Assembly: GCA_964492335.1 (NCBI GenBank)
Contig: CAZBJX010000016.1
Coordinates: 1 to 50,485 of the forward strand
Origin: JAFGCL01 sp964492335
GTDB taxonomy: Bacteria > Chloroflexota > Dehalococcoidia > UBA2247 > RBG-13-53-26
DNA length: 50,485 nt
Reading direction: 5' to 3'
The notes beneath the pieces were generated by a model that was given only the letters and a program-made list of their open reading frames with translations, had not been told where the DNA came from and made no database searches. The translations under genes were made by a program, and so were the position numbers. Shown here piece by piece: positions 1-8,850 of the stretch. How positions within the stretch are numbered: position 1 is the stretch's first letter; each line of letters starts with the position of its first letter.

Positions 1-23
1 AACAGAAAGGGTACTCGCTGCCG

Positions 24-386
24 CTATCCATTTCCACACCTTTTGATCATACCTCTGCCGACCTCGGCATAATCGCCTTCATCCAAGTCTTTCACGCTGT
101 CTAACAGATACCGAAAGAGGAGCACACGATTCGAGTCTCGGATCAGGCCCCCTGCTTCCATGGAGCGCAAACGGTTGTATTGGTTGATGGCAACCAGGGT
201 AGGTGCCACATCAACCGTTGTGCGCAATTGACAGACGAAGCTGTCCGATGGAAGAAGGTCCTCCAATGTAGCTTGTCGGATCCGCCCGAGATGCTTCAGT
301 ACACTGCGAAGGACGCCTCCCATTTCTGCTCCTCGAGAAATGCGTTGTAGCATCAAGTTGATATCACAATGCAATGGTCGTGCCAA
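24..386 (-). CDS. hypothetical protein, possibly a fragment
   Basis: I do not recognise this 120-residue reading frame. It opens with TTG at 386, and an in-frame stop lies eight codons upstream, so it cannot extend far. No signal peptide, membrane segment or known motif is visible. It lies downstream of, and on the same strand as, the pyruvyl transferase gene, with about 136 bases between them. It could be the last gene of the glycan locus, a decayed C-terminal piece of a transferase, or a chance frame. G+C here is only about 50 %, well below the rest of the window, so codon bias gives no support. Confidence 0.3.
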   Translation of the reverse strand: MARPLHCDINLMLQRISRGAEMGGVLRSVLKHLGRIRQATLEDLLPSDSFVCQLRTTVDVAPTLVAINQYNRLRSMEAGGLIRDSNRVLLFRYLLDSVKDLDEGDYAEVGRGMIKRCGNG

Positions 387-522
387 TGCCCGTGAACGCC
401 TGCAGCGTCAATGCCGTACACAGGCCACCTAAGACAGTGACAACCCTACGCCGACCTTCCGCAAGACAACCATGAGCAACACAACTCTTTCATACTACGC
501 AGCCCTCCACGATGTCACGTTG

Positions 523-1800
523 CTAGGCCCGGATGATGTCCAACAGAATCCGGGCCTCAGAGCCGCGTGCTCTTGCCACCTGGAGTTGAGAATCCCTCTG
601 TGCCGCTCCTGCCGCAAGTAGCCGTTGAGCAGCACTCACTATCTGTTCGCAATCGTCGCTACTAGGCAGGGCACCGAAGACCCTTGTTGTCTCCTGCCCC
701 AGGACCTCTTGAAGGCTCGCTGTCTTGTGCGAGTTGGCTGCAAGGAAGATGCATGGTGTTCCTCCGAGGGAGGCCATGATTGATGGGTGATATCTGCCCG
801 ATACGTATAGACGAGCATTCGCCAGGATAGCCCCGCCCATGAGTATTGGGGTGTGCGCGGGCACAAGTGGCGTGCCCGTTCGGTCTGACACCTCTTGAAG
901 AAACGCCTCGCCGCTGCAGGTCTGCACTAGGTAAACGCGCAGCCCAAGCGTACTGACAGCGCCGACAAGGCGAGTGTAGGCTGCGATTGCCTGTTCTGGA
1001 TATCGGGCTGCAAGTGAAGTTGCCGACAGACATATGTATGGTTGGGCGAAATCAAGCTTGCCCAAGTACTGCTGCTGCTCAGGAAAGGGCACGACACAAT
1101 CCCCATTGCTCGGCAGTAGCGTCCCACAATTCTTGAAGCGATCGGCCCATGTGAACAGTGCGTCGGGCACAAAACGCGAATTCAGGTTGCTCGTAAGGCT
1201 TCGCGCGATCCTCAAGGACTCGGGATCTCGCAGAGAGACAGCGACACACCTCGATAGGACTTCCATCGCTACAGTGGCTGTCTGGGCATTCCTGCCGGTC
1301 ACCGGGCAATCCGATACCATCGCGTTAACGTAGAAGACTGGTCTGTTGAAGTGAGCGGCTAACTCAATCATCGCCATCTGAAAGAGGAGGTCTCTTCGCG
1401 GCGGAGTGGAGAAGATCATGCTGCCCTCTCCGTTCACCACAACCAGATCCGAGCCGAGGATGCCTTCACATATCTCATCCAGTACAGTCTCGTTCTTCCG
1501 ATGGTTGAGGATATTGGTGGCACTGCGTCGAGGATCTTCAACGACCACGTCCTCCTGGATTCCGAGGAGCCGAATGAGTGTGGATGACCCCTTGGCTATG
1601 ATGGCGCGTCGCAACAGGCCAAGATGCACGGCATCGAGGAAGCGGCCTCCTACCGGTAGCTGGCTGCCTACGGTCGACCTGGTGATAATACCGCTAACTT
1701 GGAACTTGGTACTCAAGAGGCTATAGAGGCTGATACTCGTTGAACGGCAGCCCCAGTTCGGAGCGTCTCGATTGTCGGCGACAAGGAACAGTCTCTTCAT
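523..1800 (-). CDS. polysaccharide pyruvyl transferase family protein
   Basis: This 425-residue protein belongs by its motifs to the polysaccharide pyruvyl transferase family, which adds pyruvate ketals from phosphoenolpyruvate to sugars of surface polymers. Visible signatures are the N-terminal NWGCRSTSISL segment (about residues 15-25), the VVVNGEGSMIF segment (about 120-130) and the C-terminal SGRYHPSIMASLGGTPCI segment (about 335-352), which resembles the family's usual R-x-H-x3-A region. No transmembrane segment is seen. It starts 34 bases after the Wzt stop and is probably co-transcribed with the exporter. G+C is near 55-60 %, clearly below the upstream glycan genes, as if it arrived with a different polysaccharide specificity. 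The sugar acceptor cannot be told. Confidence 0.85.
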   Translation of the reverse strand: MKRLFLVADNRDAPNWGCRSTSISLYSLLSTKFQVSGIITRSTVGSQLPVGGRFLDAVHLGLLRRAIIAKGSSTLIRLLGIQEDVVVEDPRRSATNILNHRKNETVLDEICEGILGSDLVVVNGEGSMIFSTPPRRDLLFQMAMIELAAHFNRPVFYVNAMVSDCPVTGRNAQTATVAMEVLSRCVAVSLRDPESLRIARSLTSNLNSRFVPDALFTWADRFKNCGTLLPSNGDCVVPFPEQQQYLGKLDFAQPYICLSATSLAARYPEQAIAAYTRLVGAVSTLGLRVYLVQTCSGEAFLQEVSDRTGTPLVPAHTPILMGGAILANARLYVSGRYHPSIMASLGGTPCIFLAANSHKTASLQEVLGQETTRVFGALPSSDDCEQIVSAAQRLLAAGAAQRDSQLQVARARGSEARILLDIIRA

Positions 1801-1834
1801 GTGGTCTACAGGCTCTGCTGCAAGGAGAAACCAG

Positions 1835-3127
1835 CTAAGGTCTCGTTGTCTCCCATTCGATATCCATCAAGAGAGCACCCCCCCGGGAATGGCTCTTGTG
1901 GGCCAGGTCCTGCGTCACGCTCTCGATCTCGAAGGATAGACAGTGGTCGTGCCGCACTATGGGCCCGATCCCAGGTCTCCCCGCGGCAACATACACGCGA
2001 AACAGGCCGGAGGCCAGAAACAACTCCGGGAGCTTAAGTCGGGCGACGTAGTCACCCGCTCTTCTCATCTCCATAAGGTCCGGGGTTCTGTCGACGTCCC
2101 ACGACCGGAAGAGCACGACGTCTTCGCGAGATAGAGCAAACGAGATGTTGGTTCCCCTGATGTCGTGCTTCACGGTGTAGTCAATCTGCACCACCAACGG
2201 ATCGCTGACGTCCAGTATGCTGCTGTCACCCTTTCCCGGTGATGTAACAGCTACCCTCCTGATGACAATGGGCTTGGAGGGATCGTCTTGGAACTCAACC
2301 GTGCGGCTGCAGCCGCGCCCAGCCACTGTGTCCACATAGGTGTCGACCGCCTGGGCGATGTCTCCGTCAAACGCCATCTGCCCGTTGGAGAGCACTATGC
2401 CCCTGCTGCACAGCCTCCTGATGGACCCCATGTTATGGCTGACGAATACCACCGTCCGGCCCTCGCCGGCGACGTCCTGCATCTTGCCAAGGCATTTCCG
2501 CTGGAACGCCAAATCGCCGACCGCCAGGACCTCGTCCACCAGGAGGATCTCGGGCTCCAGGTGCGCGGCCACCGCGAAGGCCAGCCGGACGTACATGCCG
2601 CTGGAGTAGCGCTTGACCGGGGTATCGAGGAACTTCTCGATCTCGGCGAAGGCGACGATCTCGTCGAACTTGCGCTCGATCTCGGCCTTCTTCATGCCGA
2701 TAATGGCGCCGTTGAGGTAGACATTCTCTCTCCCGGTAAGCTCCGGGTGGAATCCGGTGCCCACCTCCAGCAGGGAACCCACGCGGCCCCGGAGTTCGAC
2801 GCGTCCTTCGGTTGGGGCCGTGATCCGGGAGAGGACCTTGAGCAGGGTGCTCTTCCCGGAGCCGTTGCGGCCGATAACGCCCAGGGCCTGGCCCGGCGGC
2901 AGCTCGAAGGACACGTCTTTGAGGGCCCAGATGAAGTCACGGGAGCTGGCGGAGGGAGCAGATGCGGGCGTGTCCCGGCGCCTGCGGCGCACGCTCTGCG
3001 CCAGGACGCGGGCGGGGGTGTGGTAGGTGGCCAGTATGCTCTCGCGCAGGGTCTTGTAGCCCACCTGCTGGCCCAGCCGGTAGCGCTTGCCCAGCCCCTC
3101 GATCCTTATGGCAGCCGTTTCGCTCAT
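1835..3127 (-). CDS. wzt: ABC transporter ATP-binding protein, Wzt type, with C-terminal carbohydrate-recognition region
   Basis: This 430-residue ATPase powers export of a lipid-linked polysaccharide across the inner membrane with the adjacent permease. The ATPase domain (about residues 1-255) has a Walker A segment GRNGSGKST, the signature YSSGMYVRLAFA (normal for this subfamily in place of LSGGQ), a Walker B segment EILLVDEVLAVGD and a switch region FVSHN. About 170 extra residues follow (about 260-430). In Wzt proteins this position holds a beta-sandwich that reads the polymer's end modification. It lies 24 bases after the Wzm stop. The coding DNA for the extra domain has G+C near 55 %, whereas the ATPase part is 62-73 %, so the gene looks mosaic with a join near 2280. 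Confidence 0.92.
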   Translation of the reverse strand: MSETAAIRIEGLGKRYRLGQQVGYKTLRESILATYHTPARVLAQSVRRRRRDTPASAPSASSRDFIWALKDVSFELPPGQALGVIGRNGSGKSTLLKVLSRITAPTEGRVELRGRVGSLLEVGTGFHPELTGRENVYLNGAIIGMKKAEIERKFDEIVAFAEIEKFLDTPVKRYSSGMYVRLAFAVAAHLEPEILLVDEVLAVGDLAFQRKCLGKMQDVAGEGRTVVFVSHNMGSIRRLCSRGIVLSNGQMAFDGDIAQAVDTYVDTVAGRGCSRTVEFQDDPSKPIVIRRVAVTSPGKGDSSILDVSDPLVVQIDYTVKHDIRGTNISFALSREDVVLFRSWDVDRTPDLMEMRRAGDYVARLKLPELFLASGLFRVYVAAGRPGIGPIVRHDHCLSFEIESVTQDLAHKSHSRGGALLMDIEWETTRP

Positions 3128-3151
3128 GTCTTGGTGAACCAGTAGCCCATT

Positions 3152-4012
3152 CTATACCAGGTCGGCGAAGAGCTTCTCGCGCCGGCGAAAGTAGTATGCC
3201 CCCGATACCAGCACCACCACGATGATGGCCGCCGAGCCTATCAGCGTGTAGCCCGGCGGCTGCAGCCCCAGTATGGCCCAGCGGAAGCCCTCGATTATGC
3301 CCACCATCGGGTTGAGCATGGCGAACAGGGTGCGAAAGCGCTCGGGGATCAGGGTGATGGAGTATATGACCGGGGAGGCGAACTGCCAGAGCTGCACCAG
3401 GAAGGGTATGACGTAACGGACGTCCCGGTATTCGACATTGATGGCGGAGAGCCAGAGACCGACTCCCAGGGCCAGCATCAACTGAAGGACCAGGAAGACC
3501 GGAAGCAGCAGGAGGGTGGCCGTGGGCGCCCAGGCGAAGTAGACCATCAGGGCGGCCATGACGACCAGGGCGATGGCGAAGTCCACCACTGGAGACAGCA
3601 CCCCCGAGGACGGCAGCAGCAGCCTGGGGAAGTAGATCTTCTGCAGCAGGTTGGCCTCCTGGATGAGGCTGTTGCTGGACCGGGTGATGCCCTCGGAGAA
3701 GAGCGTCCAGGGGAGGACTGCGGCGAAGCTGAAGAGGGGGTAGGGCACGCCCTCGGATGGCACCTTGGCCAGGTTGCCGAAGAACAGGGTGAAGACCACC
3801 ATGGTCAGCACGGGCTGCAGGATGGCCCAGGCAAAGCCCAGGAGGGTCTGCTTATAGCGGACCTTGATGTCGCGCCACACAAAGAAGTACAGGAGTTCCC
3901 GGTAGGACCAGAGCTCGCGCAGGTCTATCGGGAGCCACCCCCGGGGAGGGCGGATGATGGTGACAGGAGCGGAATCCCGGCCGGAGGCGGCTGCGGCGGA
4001 GTTGGCTTTCAT
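3152..4012 (-). CDS. wzm: ABC transporter permease, Wzm/TagG type
   Basis: This 286-residue membrane protein is the channel half of an ABC-2 polysaccharide exporter. It has a cytoplasmic N-terminus, then the family hallmark FFVWRDIKVRYKQTLLGFAW (about residues 42-61), followed by six hydrophobic segments and a short basic tail (FRRREKLFADLV). Length and layout match Wzm/TagG/RfbA permeases. It is the first gene of the exporter unit, with Wzt 24 bases downstream. About 110 bases upstream is a good sigma-70-like promoter on the same strand, so the exporter may be transcribed separately from the sugar-precursor operon. Confidence 0.92.
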   Translation of the reverse strand: MKANSAAAASGRDSAPVTIIRPPRGWLPIDLRELWSYRELLYFFVWRDIKVRYKQTLLGFAWAILQPVLTMVVFTLFFGNLAKVPSEGVPYPLFSFAAVLPWTLFSEGITRSSNSLIQEANLLQKIYFPRLLLPSSGVLSPVVDFAIALVVMAALMVYFAWAPTATLLLLPVFLVLQLMLALGVGLWLSAINVEYRDVRYVIPFLVQLWQFASPVIYSITLIPERFRTLFAMLNPMVGIIEGFRWAILGLQPPGYTLIGSAAIIVVVLVSGAYYFRRREKLFADLV

Positions 4013-4127
4013 GGTAGCGGGCTGTCACCCGGGTCCTGCCGCAGGCAAGCCGAGGACTGGTCTGTATGGCGCGCGCTTGCGCCGGGGGCCCTCTGGTGGC
4101 AAGTGGCGGCATTCATGGTCTGGGTGG

Positions 4128-4157
4128 ATTATACGGCTTCCCGCGGGGGAATGGCAA
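4128..4157 (-). promoter_or_regulatory. sigma-70-like promoter for wzm-wzt
   Basis: On the minus strand TTGCCA (4157-4152) and a perfect TATAAT (4133-4128) are separated by 18 bases, in the 179-base gap between rmlB and wzm. Transcription would start near 4121 and give a leader of about 110 bases. This is read by eye and not tested. Confidence 0.55.
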
Positions 4158-4191
4158 TGCGGTGCGCTCGTCCTCTACAGCATACCCGCGC

Positions 4192-5145
4192 TCAGGGTGC
4201 CTGGCCACGGCCGACGTACCACTCCACCGTGGCGGTTAGCCCCTCGCCGAACGGCACCTCCGGCCTCCATCCCAGCTCCGCCCTCAGCCGGCTGCTGTCT
4301 ATGGCGTACCTCCGGTCATGCCCCGGGCGGTCCTTGACGGAGGTGAGCAGGCTCTCGGGCTTGCCCAGGATGCCCAGTATCGTCTTCGCCAGGTCGATGT
4401 TGGCCATCTCGTGGTCCGCGCCGACGTTGTACACCCGGCCGGGCTGGCCCCGGTGCATGATGGCGGCTATGGCCCGGCAGTGGTCCAGGACATGGATCCA
4501 GTCCCGCACGTAGAGGCCGTCCCCGTAGATGGGGACCGGCCGGTCGTTGATGGCGTTGAGGATGACCGTGGGGATGAACTTCTCCGGGTGCTGCCGGGGG
4601 CCGTAGTTATTGGAGCAGCGGGAAATGACGGCCGGCAGGCCGTAGGTATGGTGATAGGCCAGTACCAGCAGGTCCGCGGCGGTCTTGCTGGCGGAGTAGG
4701 GGGAGTTGGGGCGCAACGGAGAGTCCTCCGTGAACCTCTCCTTCGTATCCAGCCGCAACGCGCCGTAGACCTCGTCCGTGGAGACCTGGCAGAAGAGCCT
4801 GACCTTGTGCCGCAGCGCCGCGTCGAGGAGCACCTGAGTCCCCAGGACGTTGGTCTTGATGAAGACCTGGGGCTCGACGATGGACCGGTCCACGTGGGAT
4901 TCGGCGGCGAAGTTGACGATGGTGTCGATTCCCGGTGCCAGGCTGTCCACCAGCTCCCCGTCCTCGATCCTGCCCTGGACGAAGCGGTGCCGGGGGTTGT
5001 CCCGCACCTCCCGGAGGTTGTCGAGGTTTCCGGCGTAGGTGAGGGCGTCCAGGTCCACGATCTCGCAGCCCGGGTACTTCTCCAGGATATACTGGACGAA
5101 GTTGGAGCCGATGAACCCGGCGCCGCCAGTGACGAGCAGTCTCAT
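4192..5145 (-). CDS. rmlB: dTDP-glucose 4,6-dehydratase
   Basis: RmlB converts dTDP-glucose to dTDP-4-keto-6-deoxyglucose, the second step of dTDP-L-rhamnose synthesis. The 317-residue protein has the NAD-binding GGAGFIGSN segment at residues 7-15, the STDEVYG motif whose Asp and Glu act in dehydration, and the YSASK catalytic Tyr/Lys pair. These are extended short-chain dehydrogenase hallmarks. The chosen ATG at 5145 shares an ATGA overlap with the rmlD stop, which implies translational coupling. A longer open frame reaching 5583 is only the overlap with rmlD read in another frame. It is the last gene of the precursor operon. Confidence 0.95.
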   Translation of the reverse strand: MRLLVTGGAGFIGSNFVQYILEKYPGCEIVDLDALTYAGNLDNLREVRDNPRHRFVQGRIEDGELVDSLAPGIDTIVNFAAESHVDRSIVEPQVFIKTNVLGTQVLLDAALRHKVRLFCQVSTDEVYGALRLDTKERFTEDSPLRPNSPYSASKTAADLLVLAYHHTYGLPAVISRCSNNYGPRQHPEKFIPTVILNAINDRPVPIYGDGLYVRDWIHVLDHCRAIAAIMHRGQPGRVYNVGADHEMANIDLAKTILGILGKPESLLTSVKDRPGHDRRYAIDSSRLRAELGWRPEVPFGEGLTATVEWYVGRGQAP

Positions 5146-5993
5146 GAGCCGGCCCTCCTCTCTTCGAGATACTCCCGCACCGCCTCCGGCCACGGCGGCA
5201 TCTCCCGCCCGATGACCTGGGGCAGGGGGAAGGGGTCCAGGGCGCTGTTCTTCGGGCGTGCAGCCGCGGTGGGGAACTGGTCGGTGGTGATGGGCAGCAC
5301 CTCGGTCCCGGTGCCCGCCAGCCGGAAGATCTCCCGGGCGTAGTCGGACCACGTCGTCGCTCCCGAGTTGGTGGCGTGGTAGAGGCCGTAGCGCCCCGTT
5401 TCGATCAGGGAAACCACCGCCTCCGCCAGGTGCCTGGTCCAGGTGGGGCAGCCCCGCTGGTCGCTGACCACCGATACCTGCTTCTGCCTGGCCGCCAGAG
5501 CCAGCATGGTCTCGATGAAGTTGGGGCCGTGCCGGCCGAAGAGCCAGCTGGTGCGGACCAGGTAGAAGCGGCGCAGCAACCACAGGACGTATTTCTCTCC
5601 CAGGAGCTTGGTGCGGCCGTAGGCGTTGATGGGGTGGGGCAGGTCATGGATGGTATAAGGTCCGGGTTTGGCGCTGTCGAAGACGTAGTCGGTGCTGAAG
5701 TGGACCAGCGGGATATCGGCCTCCTGACAGGCCAGGCACAGGTTCTGGACGGCCAGCCCGTTGATGACGCGTGCCAGGCCCTCCTCCTTCTCAGCCTGGT
5801 CCACCCTGGTGTAGGCGGCGCAGTTGATGATCACATGGGGACGGTGGGCGGCGGTCCACCTGCGGATGGTATCGAGGCGGGTGATGTCCAGGTCGCTCTC
5901 CGGGGGGGCCGCCACCTCGTGGCCCCGCCCCTGCAGGCAGGGCACCAGGTCCCGGGCCAGCATGCCGGCGGAGCCCGCCACGAGCGCCCTCAT
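5142..5993 (-). CDS. rmlD: dTDP-4-dehydrorhamnose reductase
   Basis: RmlD reduces dTDP-4-keto-L-rhamnose to dTDP-L-rhamnose with NAD(P)H, the last pathway step. The 283-residue protein shows a Rossmann start with GSAGMLARDL, the VINCAAYTRVDQAE segment, the FSTDYVFD motif and the YGRTKLLGE catalytic Tyr/Lys segment. The usual GxxGQLG here reads GSAGMLA, a mild divergence. The start overlaps the rmlC stop (ATGA at 5990-5993) and the stop overlaps the rmlB start in the same way, so rmlC-rmlD-rmlB are tightly coupled. Confidence 0.94.
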   Translation of the reverse strand: MRALVAGSAGMLARDLVPCLQGRGHEVAAPPESDLDITRLDTIRRWTAAHRPHVIINCAAYTRVDQAEKEEGLARVINGLAVQNLCLACQEADIPLVHFSTDYVFDSAKPGPYTIHDLPHPINAYGRTKLLGEKYVLWLLRRFYLVRTSWLFGRHGPNFIETMLALAARQKQVSVVSDQRGCPTWTRHLAEAVVSLIETGRYGLYHATNSGATTWSDYAREIFRLAGTGTEVLPITTDQFPTAAARPKNSALDPFPLPQVIGREMPPWPEAVREYLEERRAGS

Positions 5994-6412
5994 CCGCTCT
6001 TCACCGCCCAGTTGTAAGGAATGGCGGGATCATCGTAGGGCACGCGGTGCTCATCGGGCTTATCGTAGTTGTAGAGCCGGGTGGGGACGTTGACCACCAC
6101 GGCGGTCTCGGTCCCCACGGCGGTGAAGCCGTGGTAGACCATCTCCGGGATCTTGACCAGGATGGGGTTCAGGGGGCCCATGACGAACTCGTTAATGCGG
6201 CCCCGGGTGGGAGAGCCCTCGCGGGGGTCATAGAGGGCCACCTTGGCCATGCCGGCCACGCAGATGAAGTGGTCGCTCTGCAGCTTGTGGTAGTGCCATG
6301 CCTTGACCACGCCCGGATAGCAGGCGGTGACGTAGGTCTGGCCGAACTCCTCGTACTCCTCCCAGTCGGAGCGCAGCATCTCCATGAGCCATCCCCGCTC
6401 GTCGGCCAGCAG
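5990..6412 (-). CDS. rmlC: dTDP-4-dehydrorhamnose 3,5-epimerase-like cupin, N-terminus lost in assembly gap
   Basis: RmlC epimerises C3 and C5 of dTDP-4-keto-6-deoxyglucose. The last 140 residues are visible. They include LLADERGW next to the gap, a cupin core with KAWHYHK (the RmlC family usually has RGLHYQ) and a conserved tail VPYDDPAIPYNW. RmlC proteins usually have about 180 residues, so roughly 40 N-terminal residues fall in the 100-N gap or are misassembled. Position between rmlA and rmlD supports the call. The altered His motif leaves room for a related sugar epimerase, but no other rmlC is present in the window. Confidence 0.82.
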   Translation of the reverse strand: MLADERGWLMEMLRSDWEEYEEFGQTYVTACYPGVVKAWHYHKLQSDHFICVAGMAKVALYDPREGSPTRGRINEFVMGPLNPILVKIPEMVYHGFTAVGTETAVVVNVPTRLYNYDKPDEHRVPYDDPAIPYNWAVKSG

Positions 6413-6512
6413 NNNNNNNNNNNNNNNNNNNNNNNNNNNNNNNNNNNNNNNNNNNNNNNNNNNNNNNNNNNNNNNNNNNNNNNNNNNNNNNNNNNNNNNN
6501 NNNNNNNNNNNN
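6413..6512. other. assembly gap of 100 N
   Basis: There are exactly 100 N, a scaffolder's default size, so the true length is unknown. The gap removes the start of rmlC. The rmlA stop (TAG, minus strand 6518-6516) lies three bases beyond the gap edge. The flanks share no sequence. Confidence 0.98.
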
Positions 6513-6515
6513 CGG

Positions 6516-7583
6516 CTACAGCTCCAGCCGGGAGTCGCAGCCCACGAATATCTTGACGGTCTTGAACCGGCTGTCGGCCCGGCGCAGCTCGACGCCCCGG
6601 CCGATGAGGCTGTCCTCCAGCCGCTCTATGCCCTGTATGCGCCCGCCCTCCAGGACCACCGAATGCTCCACCGATGAGCCCTCGATCACGGTGCCGGACC
6701 CGATGCTGGTGAAGGGGCCGATGTGGGAGTTGGTGATGAGGCAGCCCTCGCCGATGGAGACGGGCCCCCTGATGGTGCTGCCCGCCACCCGGGTGCCCCG
6801 GCCGATCTCCACCCTCCCCATGACCTGGCTCCCGGGGTCCATCTCTCCCTTGATATCGCGCTGCAGCATGGTGTCCAGGACCACGCGGTTGGCCTCCAGC
6901 AGGTCGTCCTTCTTGCCGGTGTCCAGCCACCACCCCTGGAGGATGTGGCTCCTGACTCTGAGGCCGTCGTCCAGCACCCGCTGGATGGCGTCGGTGATCT
7001 CCAGCTCGCCCCGGGCCGACGGGCTGATGCGGCCGATGGCCCGGTGTATGCCGGGGGTGAAGAGGTAGATGCCCACCAGGGCCAGGTTGGTCCTGGGCTC
7101 TGCGGGCTTCTCCACCAGGTGCAGTACCTCGCCGCGGGCGTCCAGCTCCGCCACGCCGAAGAGGCGGGGGTCGGGCACCTCTTTGAGCAGGATGAGGGCG
7201 TCGGGGCCGTTGGCCTCGAACTCCCGGACGAAGTCCCTGACGCCGCCCTGGATGAGGTTGTCCCCCAGGAACATGAGGAAGGGGGAGTCCCCCAGGAAGT
7301 CCCCGGCTGTGCGCACGGCGTGGGCCAGGCCCAGGGGCTCGGCCTGCATGATATAGGTGATCCGGGCCCCCCAGCGGGACCCGTCGCCGGCGGCCTCCCT
7401 GATGTTGGCCCCGGTCTCGGGGGAGATGATGATGCCGATGTCCGAGATCCCGGTCTCCCGAATCTGCTCCAGCACGTAGTAGAGTATGGGCTTGTTGGCC
7501 ACCGGCAGCAGCTGCTTGGCCACCGTGTTGGTGATGGGCTTGAGCCGGGTGCCCTTGCCGCCGGCCAGCACCACGGCCTTCAT
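6516..7583 (-). CDS. rmlA: glucose-1-phosphate thymidylyltransferase, long form with C-terminal beta-helix
   Basis: RmlA joins dTTP and glucose-1-phosphate, the entry step to dTDP-rhamnose. Of 355 residues, the first 240 or so form the nucleotidyltransferase: the AGGKGTRLKPIT signature at residues 6-17, the FLGDN metal-binding segment, the EKP motif and GWWLDTGKK. The rest is a left-handed beta-helix of hexapeptide repeats (for example GSQVMGRVEIGRGTRVAGS), as in the long archaeal and actinobacterial form. ATG at 7583 is chosen because it precedes MKAVVLAGG and has AAAGGGG upstream; an in-frame TTG at 7604 adds seven residues. The 53-base gap to the aminotransferase upstream suggests one operon. 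Confidence 0.93.
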   Translation of the reverse strand: MKAVVLAGGKGTRLKPITNTVAKQLLPVANKPILYYVLEQIRETGISDIGIIISPETGANIREAAGDGSRWGARITYIMQAEPLGLAHAVRTAGDFLGDSPFLMFLGDNLIQGGVRDFVREFEANGPDALILLKEVPDPRLFGVAELDARGEVLHLVEKPAEPRTNLALVGIYLFTPGIHRAIGRISPSARGELEITDAIQRVLDDGLRVRSHILQGWWLDTGKKDDLLEANRVVLDTMLQRDIKGEMDPGSQVMGRVEIGRGTRVAGSTIRGPVSIGEGCLITNSHIGPFTSIGSGTVIEGSSVEHSVVLEGGRIQGIERLEDSLIGRGVELRRADSRFKTVKIFVGCDSRLEL

Positions 7584-7636
7584 CCGGCCTGGCCCCTTTC
7601 GCAAACCGCCATGATCACACCCTCACCGGCAGCCGC

Positions 7637-8761
7637 CTACCCCGGCCCCCTGACGCAGGCCTCCACGGCGGCCGCCACCTCGCGGACCTGGCCCTCGGCC
7701 AGCTCCGGGTACATCGGCAGGGAGAGCACCTGGGCCTGGGCCCGCTCGCTCTCGGGGAAGTCCCCGGCCTGGTACCCCAGGTGCCGGTAGACCTCCTGCA
7801 GGTGCAGGGACAGGGGGTAGTAGACCATGGTCTGTATCCCTCTGGCGTCCAGCTGCTTGCGCAGGTCGGCGCGGTTGGTCCGGGGGCCGGCCAGCCGGAA
7901 GGTGTAGTAGTTGGCGGAGGGCAGGCACCCCGCGGGGGGGCGGGTGATGGTGATGCCCGGCACCTTCTCCAGCAGGCTGTCGTAGAGCGCCGCGTTGCGG
8001 CGGCGCATGTCGTTCCACTGCTCCAGGTGCGGCAGCTTGACGCTGAGTATGGCCGCCTGCAGCGCGTCGAGGCGGCTGTTGAAGCCGGGCAGGCTGTGGG
8101 AGTAGGCGATCTTGCCCCCGTGCTTGCGCAGCATCTCCACCGTCTCGGAGACCCCGGGGTCGCTGGTGACCACCATGCCGCCGTCGCCGTAGCAGCCCAG
8201 GTTCTTGGAGGGGAAGAAGCTGAGGCAGCCGGCATCCCCTATGGACCCCACCTTCTGGCCCTGGTAACGGGCCCCCAGGGCCTGGGCGCAGTCCTCGATG
8301 ACCTTGACCCCGTGCCGCCCGGCCACGGACATTATGGGGCCCATGTCGGCCGGCAGCCCGTAGAGGTGCACCGGTATGATGGCCTTGGTCCTGGGGGTGA
8401 TGCGGGCCTCTATCCCGGCGGGGTCGATGTTGAAGGTGGCCGGGTCTATATCGGCAAAGACCGGCCTGGCCCCGCAGTTGACGATGGCCTCGGTGGTGGC
8501 GATGAAGGTGAAGGGGGTGGTGATGACCTCGTCCCCGGGGCCGACGCCGCAGGCCAGCAGGGCCAGGTGGAGGGCGTCCGTGCCGGAGGCGACCCCCACG
8601 GCGTGCTTGGTGCCGCAGTAGGCGGCCATCTCGCCCTCGAAGGTCTTGACTTCCTGCCCCAGGATGAACTGGGTGTGCTGCAGGACGCGGGAGATGGCCC
8701 CGTCTATCTCAGCCTTGATGGCCTGGTACTGGCCCTTGAGGTCGGTCATGGGAATAGCCAA
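7637..8761 (-). CDS. DegT/DnrJ/EryC1/StrS family PLP aminotransferase
   Basis: These enzymes aminate keto-sugar nucleotides. The 374-residue protein shows the family's N-terminal DLKGQYQAIKAEID segment, GVASGTDALHLAL, PVHLYGLPADM, EDCAQALGA and FFPSKNLGCYGDGG with the PLP-binding Lys. With the dehydrogenase/acetyltransferase fusion upstream, the best guess is the WbpE/WlbC role: amination of UDP-3-keto-GlcNAcA at C3. The start is put at TTG 8761, which has GGGAGG five to six bases before it; ATG at 8749 is the alternative. A frame open to 8812 has no better signal. The substrate is inferred from neighbours only. Confidence 0.9.
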   Translation of the reverse strand: MAIPMTDLKGQYQAIKAEIDGAISRVLQHTQFILGQEVKTFEGEMAAYCGTKHAVGVASGTDALHLALLACGVGPGDEVITTPFTFIATTEAIVNCGARPVFADIDPATFNIDPAGIEARITPRTKAIIPVHLYGLPADMGPIMSVAGRHGVKVIEDCAQALGARYQGQKVGSIGDAGCLSFFPSKNLGCYGDGGMVVTSDPGVSETVEMLRKHGGKIAYSHSLPGFNSRLDALQAAILSVKLPHLEQWNDMRRRNAALYDSLLEKVPGITITRPPAGCLPSANYYTFRLAGPRTNRADLRKQLDARGIQTMVYYPLSLHLQEVYRHLGYQAGDFPESERAQAQVLSLPMYPELAEGQVREVAAAVEACVRGPG

Positions 8762-8850
8762 TTTGGTCCTCCCTCCGGCTCCCTCCCGCTGACGGGAGGG
8801 GCGCTTGCCCATGGCATCAGTTGCCGGGTATTATACCGCTTTCTGCCAGT

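Noticed and set aside
5146..5583. N-terminal extension of rmlB
   Set aside because: It overlaps rmlD in another frame; the dehydratase starts normally at 5145 with the NAD-binding fold at residue 7.
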